This document shows, piece by piece, positions 1-4,836 of a DNA stretch of 5,331 bases (position 1 is the stretch's first letter; every line of letters begins with the position of its first letter). Below the pieces are notes generated by a model. It did no database searches, was not told the origin of the DNA, and saw nothing but the letters and a program-made list of their open reading frames with translations. The position numbers were made by a program, and so were the translations under genes. The DNA is from Lysobacteraceae bacterium (GTDB lineage: Bacteria > Pseudomonadota > Gammaproteobacteria > Xanthomonadales > Xanthomonadaceae), in NCBI GenBank assembly GCA_003449515.1, contig DMHI01000139.1:1-5331 (forward strand), read 5' to 3'.

Positions 1-2
1 TC

Positions 3-218
3 TCAGAAAGGGATCGGTTCTTCCCAGGCGTCGCAGCCTTGGGCACGTGAGGATTCAGGGACGACTGCCGCCCACCGCGCGCAGGAGCCAGTCGGGCGGT
101 CGAACTTCCCGCACGCTTCGCACGGCGTGCTCGTCGGCATCGCCTCCAGCGTCGCGAGCGACGTTCGCAGCACGGCGACCATCCGCGCTTTCTCGGGCGG
201 CGTCAGGGGCAAACTCAT
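3..218 (-). CDS. 71-aa cysteine-rich protein ending in an SSB-like IPF tip
   Basis: The protein begins MSLPLTPPEKARMVAVLRTS with a likely helix (about 6-27). A four-cysteine module follows (Cys33-x2-Cys36-x9-Cys46-x15-Cys62) and the chain ends GCDAWEEPIPF. The module matches the one in the nuclease gene of this operon in cysteine order, SCA(K/R)W signature, Pro position and the final Gly-Cys. The acidic residues before a terminal Ile-Pro-Phe resemble the bacterial SSB C-terminal tip. The ATG at 218 has GGAG with a 10-base spacer; a TTG at 227 is possible but sits only one base from that GGAG. The 164-base overlap with the helicase frame is large, yet third codon positions here are about 87% G or C by hand count against about two thirds for the helicase frame over the same bases, so this is the better-used frame. 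The motif style is common in small phage proteins of unknown function. A zinc-binding protein that touches host replication factors is an inference. Confidence 0.8.
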   Translation of the reverse strand: MSLPLTPPEKARMVAVLRTSLATLEAMPTSTPCEACGKFDRPTGSCARWAAVVPESSRAQGCDAWEEPIPF

Positions 219-1842
219 AAGCGACAATCTCCGGGTAGCCGCTGCGCGGCTGAGTCAGGGTGATGCTGATGGGGCGGGGCAGGTCGCGAGCCAACAATCG
301 GCCAGCGTCTTTTGCGCGCAACGCTGAAAGAAAGCCGGGATTGCCAATTGCCTCGGCCACCGTGCGCGGCACCTGCGTGCACCGCGGATCGCGGCGACGC
401 CACCACTGCACGGCCTTGTCGCGCGCAAAGCCGCCGTGCTCAAGGCAAACGTATTCGTTGATCCGGCGCAGCCCGCAGCGGTACGTGACGCGCAGCGTGG
501 GCACGCCGGACTTGCCGATGTGCTCGGCGTACTCGACCGCGCCCACGGCCAGCGTGATCGTCGGCACCGGGCCGGAGAGGATCGGCGCGTCCGCCGGCTT
601 GTCGTTGTGCTCGGGCTTAGCGACCGCGAACTCGTGGCCGCAGTCGGGGCAGGTGCGGATGCCGAGCGCCACGAGTGCGTCGCACTTCGGGCACTGCTTG
701 GCCGGCATCGTCTCGACCTTCGCCGCCTCGCCGGGCTTGCGCGGCTTGCGCACGGTGATCGCGTCAACCGGCCCGTGCTCAAGCGTGTTGCCGGCGTAGT
801 CGAGGACCAGGCAATCGGTCTTGCCCGGCGCCAGTCGGAAGCCGCGACCTACCTGCTGGTAGAAAAGCCCCGGCGACTTGGTGGGCCGCAGCATCGCGAC
901 GCAATCGATGTGCGGCGCGTCGAAGCCCTCGGACAGCACGTTGACATTGACCATCCAGCGCGTGCGCCCTGCCTTGAAAGCCTCGATCAGCGCGACGCGC
1001 TCCGCCTTCGGCGTGCCGCCGTGCACCAGCGTCGCCGTCTCGCCCGCCGCGCGCAGTGCCGCGAGCGCGGCCTCCGCGTGAGCGACGTTGACGCAGAACA
1101 CGATGCCGGCCCGACGCCCCGCAGCGCGCGCCAGCAGGTCGCCGATCGTGCGCTCGACCAGACCCGGCGCCGTCATCGCGCGGGCGAGCTCGGCCTCGAC
1201 GTACTCGCCGCCGCGCACGTGCACACCCGACAGGTCGGGGCGCTCGCCCGCCTTGGCCGTGAGCGGGGAAAGGAAGCCGTCGCGAATCAGGTCACCAACG
1301 CGCGCCTCGTAGGCCACTTCGGTCAGGATGTGGTCGGCACCGCACACCGGCACCGCGACGCCCTGCAGGCGGTACGGCGTGGCCGTCATGCCGATGACGC
1401 GCAGCCGCGGATTGAAGCGCCTCGCCTCGGCAATGAACTGCCGGTACATGCCCTCACCCTTGAGCGGGATGCGGTGCGCCTCATCGACCAGTAGCAGGTC
1501 GAACTTGCCGAACTGGTGGGCGCGCGCGGCGACCGACTGCACCTGCATGAACAGGATGCGGTCGAAGCGATCGCGGCGCTTGAGCCCCGCGGCGTAGATA
1601 CCGGCCGGTGCCTCCGGCCACAGCGTGCGCAGCTTGTCGGCGTTCTGCTCGACCAGCTCCTGGACGTGCGCCAGCACGCCAACGCGCCCGCCCCACTTCT
1701 CGACCGCCTCGCGCGCGATGGCGGCCATCAGTGGCGACTTGCCGGCGCCCGTGGGCAGCACCAGCGCGGGGTTTCCCTCGCGGTGCGCGAGGTAGTCCCA
1801 CAGCGCCTCGACGGCCTGCTGTTGGTAGGGACGGAGGATCAC
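55..1842 (-). CDS. SF2 DEAD/DEAH-type helicase with zinc ribbon (ResIII family)
   Basis: The 595-residue protein shows the SF2 motif series: RPYQ at 4-7, Walker A LPTGAGKS at 29-36, motif Ia VLAHVQELVEQ at 56-66, DEAH at 120-123, GMTATPYR at 151-158, VFCVNVAHAE at about 248-257, NVLSEGFDAP at 301-310 and QQVGRGFRL at 329-337. A zinc ribbon follows (Cys384-x2-Cys387-x10-Cys398-x2-Cys401). A C-terminal domain at about 425-545 contains TLRVTYRCGLRRINEYVC and AVQWWRRR, as in many phage helicases of this type. It should hydrolyse ATP to move on or unwind DNA, in replication or end processing. The start is GTG at 1842, overlapping the nuclease TGA as GTGA, with GGAAG 7 bases upstream. From about residue 544 onward the sequence is Ala/Arg/Asp-rich and overlaps the next gene for 164 bases, so the natural protein may end near residue 544. 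The rest is a confident call; which substrate it acts on is not visible. Confidence 0.92.
   Translation of the reverse strand: MILRPYQQQAVEALWDYLAHREGNPALVLPTGAGKSPLMAAIAREAVEKWGGRVGVLAHVQELVEQNADKLRTLWPEAPAGIYAAGLKRRDRFDRILFMQVQSVAARAHQFGKFDLLLVDEAHRIPLKGEGMYRQFIAEARRFNPRLRVIGMTATPYRLQGVAVPVCGADHILTEVAYEARVGDLIRDGFLSPLTAKAGERPDLSGVHVRGGEYVEAELARAMTAPGLVERTIGDLLARAAGRRAGIVFCVNVAHAEAALAALRAAGETATLVHGGTPKAERVALIEAFKAGRTRWMVNVNVLSEGFDAPHIDCVAMLRPTKSPGLFYQQVGRGFRLAPGKTDCLVLDYAGNTLEHGPVDAITVRKPRKPGEAAKVETMPAKQCPKCDALVALGIRTCPDCGHEFAVAKPEHNDKPADAPILSGPVPTITLAVGAVEYAEHIGKSGVPTLRVTYRCGLRRINEYVCLEHGGFARDKAVQWWRRRDPRCTQVPRTVAEAIGNPGFLSALRAKDAGRLLARDLPRPISITLTQPRSGYPEIVAYEFAPDAARESADGRRAANVARDAGGDADEHAVRSVREVRPPDWLLRAVGGSRP
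640..693 (-). other. Zinc ribbon in the helicase
   Basis: Residues 384-401 of the helicase carry CPKC and CPDC knuckles separated by ten residues, the standard zinc-ribbon layout. It lies just after the helicase core (motif VI ends about residue 337) and before the C-terminal domain. Zinc binding is inferred from the pattern; a role in DNA or partner contact is likely but not shown. Confidence 0.8.
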
Positions 1843-1854
1843 CCCGCGACTTCC
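1839..1854 (-). promoter_or_regulatory. GTGA stop-start overlap and GGAAG ribosome-binding site of the helicase
   Basis: On the minus strand GGAAG (1854-1850) stands 7 bases before a GTG start (1842-1840), and the nuclease TGA (1841-1839) overlaps that GTG. No in-frame ATG lies nearby, and the frame from GTG gives the expected N-terminal RPYQ motif, so GTG is the likely start. The overlap suggests coupled translation of nuclease and helicase. Confidence 0.7.
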
Positions 1855-2906
1855 GCCGCCACGATGGTCGCGCCCTGCGCGCGCAGCTTCGCAACCACCT
1901 CATCCTCAGCCAGCACCAGCGCCGCCTCGCCCAGCGACAGCTCGGCGCTCGTCAGCCCGTCCGGGCCGCCGTTGCGGAACGTCGTGCCGCTCGGGCGGCG
2001 GTATTCGACCCAGCCGCCCTTTTCGTCCGCATCCACCGCCTCGCCCAGCTTCGCGAGCAGGGCGGGGATGTAGCGGTGCTCGCCACAGCCCACGCGCTGC
2101 GCCTCGGGCGGAATGTCGGAGCCCCACTTGGCGCAGCTCCACCGGCCATTGCCATCGCGCTCCGGCGTGGCGTGCAGGCAGGTGCGGCAGTTCACCGGCG
2201 CGATGGCCTTGCCGTGGCATAGCGCGTGCGCCGGGCAGAACTTGCACTCAAACCACGCCGGATCGGTGCTGATGCCCGGCAGCGGCTCGGCCGCGAAGAT
2301 GACGCGCTCGGCCTTCTCGATCAAGCGCGCCCCCTCGGCCGGGTCGCGGCGCAGGCGCTCGGCGTACAGCTCGTCCGTGTCCTTGTTGGCGGCGACGTAG
2401 AGCGTGCGCTCAAGCTTGCCCAGGTGCATGTACGTCTGCACCTGCGCGGCGTGCAGCGGCTTGGAGGCCTGCACGCCCTTCTTCTGCAGGTCGCCGAAGC
2501 TCTTGGCCGAGTGGGTCTTGAACTCGAGGGCGTGCCACGCCTTGGGCGCATCGGGGATGCCGAGCGCCACGCCGTCCATGCTGCCGCCGAAGTGCCCGCC
2601 GGCGGCGGTGAAACGGAACTGCTGACCGGTGCCGGGATCGACGGCGTGCACCGTGACCCCAGCCCCGCGCAGCTCCTCGACAAAGACCGCCTCCTCGCGC
2701 TGCCCGCGGTCAAACAATCGCAGCATCCGCGCATCGAACGTCTCGTGCGCGGACCAGCGGAAGCCGAACCACAACCGCCGCTCGCACGGCTGGCCGATCT
2801 GGCTGGCACCCAAGTGCGGGCGCGGTGCCTGGTCGGTCGAGCGCACACGCCATGCGTCGATGGCGTCGAGCACCTGCAGGCGCGGGGAGGCGGGGAGGGC
2901 GGCCAT
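1839..2906 (-). CDS. Cas4/RecB-like PD-(D/E)XK nuclease with four iron-sulfur-type cysteines and an extra CxxC module
   Basis: The protein has 355 residues. The PD-(D/E)XK core is readable in order: Cys41 in QPCERRLWFGF, Glu71/72 in RGQREEAVFVE, Asp111 in GGSMDGVALG, Glu128-x-Lys130 in WHALEFKTHS, and the Gln-Thr-Tyr motif at 157-159 in AAQVQTYMH. Cys221, Cys224 and Cys230 follow in ECKFCPAHALCHG; with Cys41 they make the four-cysteine set that binds a 4Fe-4S cluster in Cas4 and AddB-type nucleases. Such enzymes degrade single strands at DNA ends. Unusual is a second cysteine group (240, 243, 258, 274) and a further C-terminal region (about 283-355) beyond a normal Cas4. No cas genes or CRISPR repeats are nearby, so a phage recombination role is more likely than adaptation. 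The ATG at 2906 lies 8 bases after the SSB-like stop. A longer in-frame start at 3224 only adds shadow sequence from the SSB-like gene. Its TGA overlaps the GTG start of the helicase. Confidence 0.88.
   Translation of the reverse strand: MAALPASPRLQVLDAIDAWRVRSTDQAPRPHLGASQIGQPCERRLWFGFRWSAHETFDARMLRLFDRGQREEAVFVEELRGAGVTVHAVDPGTGQQFRFTAAGGHFGGSMDGVALGIPDAPKAWHALEFKTHSAKSFGDLQKKGVQASKPLHAAQVQTYMHLGKLERTLYVAANKDTDELYAERLRRDPAEGARLIEKAERVIFAAEPLPGISTDPAWFECKFCPAHALCHGKAIAPVNCRTCLHATPERDGNGRWSCAKWGSDIPPEAQRVGCGEHRYIPALLAKLGEAVDADEKGGWVEYRRPSGTTFRNGGPDGLTSAELSLGEAALVLAEDEVVAKLRAQGATIVAAEVAG
2085..2189 (-). other. Four-cysteine module in the nuclease C-terminal region, resembling the small last protein
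   Basis: Residues 240-274 of the nuclease hold Cys-x2-Cys-x14-Cys-x15-Cys with the signature SCAKW around the third cysteine, Pro 8 residues after it, and Gly just before the fourth. The 71-aa protein at 3-218 has Cys-x2-Cys-x9-Cys-x15-Cys with SCARW, Pro at the same +8 position and Gly-Cys. The arrangement suggests zinc binding. Similarity of the two modules is seen directly; metal binding is inferred. Confidence 0.7.
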
Positions 2907-2914
2907 GTCGAGGC

Positions 2915-3409
2915 TCAGGCCGCCGTGCTGCGCGCCCACGGCGGGGCGACGTTGCTGGCAGCCGGGGCGGCCGCAGCCGGCGCCGGAGCGGCGACGGGCT
3001 TGCTGCCGTCCAGCTTCTTCCAGGCCTTGACCGCGTTGCTGTCCTTCTGCGAGTTGACACCATCCGCCTTGACGTACTCGACGCGAATCACGTGCGGCTT
3101 GTAGTGGAGCTGCTGCGTGTCGTTGATCTGCATCACGCCGGTGACGTGGCAGATGGCCGAGAGCTGGCGCTGGGCAATCTCGACCGCCTTCTGGTTCGGG
3201 TTGTCGAGGTTGAGGCGCAGCCACACCTTGCGGCCCTTGAACTCGCCGTCGATGACCTCGTAGGTCAGCTCGGCGTAGTTGCCATCGCCGCGCTGGGTGG
3301 GCTTCACGTCGCTGTCGATGATCTGCGCGGCGTACTCGCCGGCCGGGATCGGGCCGATGTCCTGCTGGGGCGCGACCTGCGTCGCGTTGAAGCTGCCGAT
3401 GAGGGCCAT
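2915..3409 (-). CDS. DUF669 family SSB-like protein
   Basis: The protein has 164 residues. Residues 1-118 match the DUF669 pattern: an N-terminal segment with IPAGEYAAQIIDSDVKPT (about 21-38), then GNYAELTYEVIDGEFKGRKV (about 43-61) leading into WLRLNLDNPNQKAVEIAQRQ and LSAICHVTGV, all typical of the OB-fold-like core of this phage family. A Lys-rich linker (NAVKAWKKLDGSKP) and an Ala/Pro tract (about 139-152) follow, ending APPWARSTAA. DUF669 proteins are commonly found beside phage recombinases and are regarded as single-strand DNA binding proteins. The tail lacks the acidic tip of bacterial SSB. The ATG at 3409 has GGAG 9 bases upstream. An extension to an upstream ATG at 3493 would overlap the Sak4-like gene and add an Asn/Thr/Arg-rich leader, so I rejected it. 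The role as the Sak4 partner is inferred from family and position. Confidence 0.88.
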   Translation of the reverse strand: MALIGSFNATQVAPQQDIGPIPAGEYAAQIIDSDVKPTQRGDGNYAELTYEVIDGEFKGRKVWLRLNLDNPNQKAVEIAQRQLSAICHVTGVMQINDTQQLHYKPHVIRVEYVKADGVNSQKDSNAVKAWKKLDGSKPVAAPAPAAAAPAASNVAPPWARSTAA

Positions 3410-3444
3410 GTTCGTGTTCTCCGGGTTGGTGTTGGTGTTGCGCG
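3410..3444 (-). promoter_or_regulatory. Leader with AACACC repeats and ribosome-binding site before the SSB-like gene
   Basis: These 35 bases are the longest non-coding gap in the window. Read on the minus strand they carry AACACC twice in tandem and then CAACCCGGAGAACACGAAC just before the ATG. GGAG is the ribosome-binding core with a 9-base spacer. The last 19 bases are nearly identical to the leader of the DUF7173-like gene. Confidence 0.6.
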
Positions 3445-4200
3445 TTACGCCGCGGCTGCGGCGGGGTTCATCGCGGCCATCAGCGACGGCCACGAGAGTT
3501 CGATCAGTTCAGGGAGCGCGTAGCGGTTCTTCGCGACGCACGCGGGCGTCTCGACCACGCGCAGCAGGCGGCGGCCAGTGGCGATGCCGCGGGCGCGCGT
3601 CTGGAAGCCGTTGCTGTCCTTCTTGATGGCCGTCTCGTGGTGCGCGAAGCCCACGATGTCCGCCCACTCCACGGCCAGCGCCGACGCGCCCTTGTGCAGT
3701 TTGAGTTCGTAGCGGTCGAACGGCTCCGAGTCCGGGGCCTCGAAGCGCTTGACTTGGCTGTGGCAGATCAAGACGACCGCCATGCCGCGCTTCTCGCGCA
3801 GATGATTGAGGCCGTCGAAGATCGTGCGCCACAGCGGCAGCGCCTCGGCGTAGCCCTTGCCGTAGGGGATGTCTTCGATGCTGGCCTTGCCGTGCGCGGC
3901 GGCGACGCGCGCCCAGACGTGCGGCTCCAGCCAGTCGAGGGAGTCGATGACGACGGTGCCGAAGTCGTGGGCGTCGGACGCCAGCGCACCGATCGCGGCG
4001 ATGCAGTCGTCGTAGGATGTGAGGCGCGGAAACGCCTCGACCTCGATGCCGCTCAGGCCGTCCTCGAACGGCAGGAAGATCGAGCGGTAGGCACTGGCGG
4101 CGAAGGTGGATTTGCCCACGCCGCCTTGGCCGTGAACGATGACGCGCGGCGGGACGGCGTTGCGCGTGGTCTTGCTGATGGATGCGAGGCTGATGGCCAT
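3445..4200 (-). CDS. Sak4-like RecA-fold ATPase, single-strand annealing/recombination (AAA_24 type)
   Basis: The 251-residue protein has a clear P-loop at residues 24-32 (GQGGVGKST), a Walker B strand at about 82-90 (TVVIDSLDW, with Asp86), and a RecA-like third core strand ending in a polar residue (VLICHSQVKRF, about 143-153). The distal part includes a paired His (AHHET, about 186-190) and a basic segment (RARGIATGRRLLR). Size and motif order match phage ATP-binding proteins annotated AAA_24, a group that includes Sak4 recombinases. Those proteins promote pairing or annealing of homologous single strands and work with a phage SSB. The next gene is a DUF669 SSB-like gene, which is the expected partner. 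The ATG at 4200 has GAG 9 bases upstream, embedded in the stop codon of the previous gene. The protein ends in a run of alanines. Sak4 is the best call; a different ATPase of the same fold, such as a replication-associated one, remains possible. Confidence 0.85.
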   Translation of the reverse strand: MAISLASISKTTRNAVPPRVIVHGQGGVGKSTFAASAYRSIFLPFEDGLSGIEVEAFPRLTSYDDCIAAIGALASDAHDFGTVVIDSLDWLEPHVWARVAAAHGKASIEDIPYGKGYAEALPLWRTIFDGLNHLREKRGMAVVLICHSQVKRFEAPDSEPFDRYELKLHKGASALAVEWADIVGFAHHETAIKKDSNGFQTRARGIATGRRLLRVVETPACVAKNRYALPELIELSWPSLMAAMNPAAAAA

Positions 4201-4213
4201 GTCGGTGTTCTCA
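4201..4213 (-). promoter_or_regulatory. Ribosome-binding leader of the Sak4-like gene
   Basis: On the minus strand the sequence is TGAGAACACCGAC followed by ATG. The stop codon TGA of the previous gene supplies the start of the GAG core, with 9 bases to the ATG, so termination and initiation are probably coupled. The GAGAACAC part matches the leader of the SSB-like gene. Confidence 0.55.
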
Positions 4214-4609
4214 GGCAGCGGTGGGCAGGGCGGCGACCAGCTCGACCTTCACGGACGGCTTCGCGGGCGTGGCGGTGATGGCGTTCGCGAGCACGCGGTA
4301 GGCGTCGGGCTCGTTGTTCTGCAGGTAGCGCAGGCCGGTCACGTCTACCTCGGGAATCCAGCGGATCGCGCGCTTGAACAGCGCAGGCGACATGTCGGCG
4401 CGGATGTGGGCGAGCACGGCGCGGTCGATGCGGCGATTGATGCCGGCGGTGACAGTCACCTTGTAGGCGTCGAGCTTGTAGGTCGTGCTGCCCTCGGCCT
4501 TGTCGGTCTGCAGCTCGGCCAGCAGGGCCGTCTCGGCGGCGATGCGGCGCTCGCGGGCAGCCTCCTCGGCGGCCTTGGCGTCCAGCAGTTCACGGATCAG
4601 TGCGTTCAT
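4211..4609 (-). CDS. DUF7173-like phage early protein
   Basis: The gene encodes 132 residues. Residues 1-37 (MNALIRELLDAKAAEEAARE onward) form a charged, alanine-rich helix likely to be a coiled coil. A beta-type segment follows (TTYKLDAYKVTVTAGINRRID, about 42-62, split here by no gap), then a mixed region containing RWIPEVDVTGLRYLQNNEPD and a C-terminal strand (VKVELVAAL). This helix followed by 'Tyr-Lys-Val-x-Val-Thr ... Arg-x-Asp' resembles the DUF7173 family of phage proteins, recognised from memory only; their function is unknown to me. An ATG at 4669 would add 20 Thr/Arg/Pro-rich residues, but the ATG at 4609 has a GAGG 9 bases upstream and gives the expected N-terminus. It precedes the Sak4-like gene by 10 bases, and its TGA overlaps that gene's GAG ribosome-binding site. 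The position suggests a part in recombination, possibly as a regulator or nuclease modulator, but this is inference. Confidence 0.8.
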   Translation of the reverse strand: MNALIRELLDAKAAEEAARERRIAAETALLAELQTDKAEGSTTYKLDAYKVTVTAGINRRIDRAVLAHIRADMSPALFKRAIRWIPEVDVTGLRYLQNNEPDAYRVLANAITATPAKPSVKVELVAALPTAA

Positions 4610-4697
4610 CGTTCGTGTCCTCGGGTTGCGTGTCGGGTTCGTTCGGGTCAGTGGCGTCAACGTACCCATCGGGATCGACGTAGAAATCGGGCTTCAT
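4590..4697 (-). CDS. 35-aa highly acidic miniprotein
   Basis: This gene encodes 35 residues beginning MKPDFYVDPDGYVDATDPNE. It contains nine Asp and three Glu against one Lys and one Arg, a net charge near -10, with many prolines and almost no hydrophobic residues after position 13. It is therefore probably unfolded alone or folds on a partner. An AGGA sequence 8 bases before the ATG is a reasonable ribosome-binding site. The start lies 4 bases after the stop of the membrane miniprotein gene, and the 3' end overlaps the next gene by 20 bases, so the leader of that gene is also coding sequence here. Very acidic small phage proteins sometimes mimic DNA and block host nucleases or restriction enzymes; that is a possibility from family knowledge, not something this sequence shows. 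Its small size is the main reason for doubt. Confidence 0.5.
   Translation of the reverse strand: MKPDFYVDPDGYVDATDPNEPDTQPEDTNDERTDP
4610..4628 (-). promoter_or_regulatory. Ribosome-binding leader of the DUF7173-like gene
   Basis: On the minus strand the sequence is CAACCCGAGGACACGAACG followed by ATG. GAGG lies 9 bases before the start. It decides in favour of the ATG at 4609 over the one at 4669. The leader is also coding sequence for the end of the acidic miniprotein. Confidence 0.6.
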
Positions 4698-4701
4698 GGG
4701 G

Positions 4702-4836
4702 TCAGTCCTGGATGTAGGGCGCGCGCTTGCGCAGCCGGCGCCATGTGCAGCGGTCCGCCGCGTCTGCTGCCCAGGCAACGATGCAGGCGATGCCGATGGC
4801 GGCGAAGAACAGCAGGGCGATGACGGCGCAGGTCAT
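4702..4836 (-). CDS. 44-aa single-pass membrane miniprotein
   Basis: A short gene of 44 codons plus TGA starts at the ATG of an ATGA overlap with the preceding gene. Residues 2 to about 23 form one unbroken hydrophobic stretch (TCAVIALLFFAAIGIACIVA, continuing VA-W-A-A), long enough to span a membrane once. A short acidic patch (DAAD) and a strongly basic tail (RCTWRRLRKR, about 29-38) follow, ending YIQD. By the positive-inside rule the C-terminus would face the cytoplasm. An AWA-A sequence could pass for a signal peptidase site, but no basic residues precede the hydrophobic stretch, so an anchor is more likely. Four bases separate its stop from the next ATG. Small membrane proteins in phage early regions are often host-interaction factors, but nothing here identifies the role. 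Support is the overlap pattern and the clean amphipathic design. Confidence 0.6.
   Translation of the reverse strand: MTCAVIALLFFAAIGIACIVAWAADAADRCTWRRLRKRAPYIQD

Noticed and set aside
219..227. TTG at 227 as start of the small cysteine-rich protein
   Set aside because: The GGAG is only one base away from this TTG, whereas the ATG at 218 has a workable 10-base spacer.
436..1494. A long plus-strand open frame of 352 codons opposite the helicase
   Set aside because: It is antisense to a helicase with full motifs, its translation is Arg/Ala/Leu/Asp-rich without any recognisable domain, and high-GC genes commonly produce such open antisense frames.
1839..2906. CRISPR-Cas adaptation locus, suggested by the Cas4-like nuclease
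   Set aside because: There are no cas1 or cas2 genes and no repeat-spacer array in the window; neighbours are phage recombination genes, where Cas4-like nucleases are common.
2226..3104. A plus-strand open frame of 292 codons opposite the nuclease and SSB-like genes
   Set aside because: It crosses two well-supported minus-strand genes and shows only biased composition, with no motif or ribosome-binding site that I could support.
2907..3224. N-terminal extension of the nuclease from an ATG at 3224
   Set aside because: The added 106 residues are the out-of-frame reading of the SSB-like gene; the ATG at 2906 lies 8 bases after that gene's stop and directly precedes the conserved part.
4610..4669. 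Upstream ATG at 4669 for the DUF7173-like gene
   Set aside because: It adds a low-complexity Thr/Arg/Pro segment overlapping the acidic gene, while the ATG at 4609 has GAGG at the right distance.
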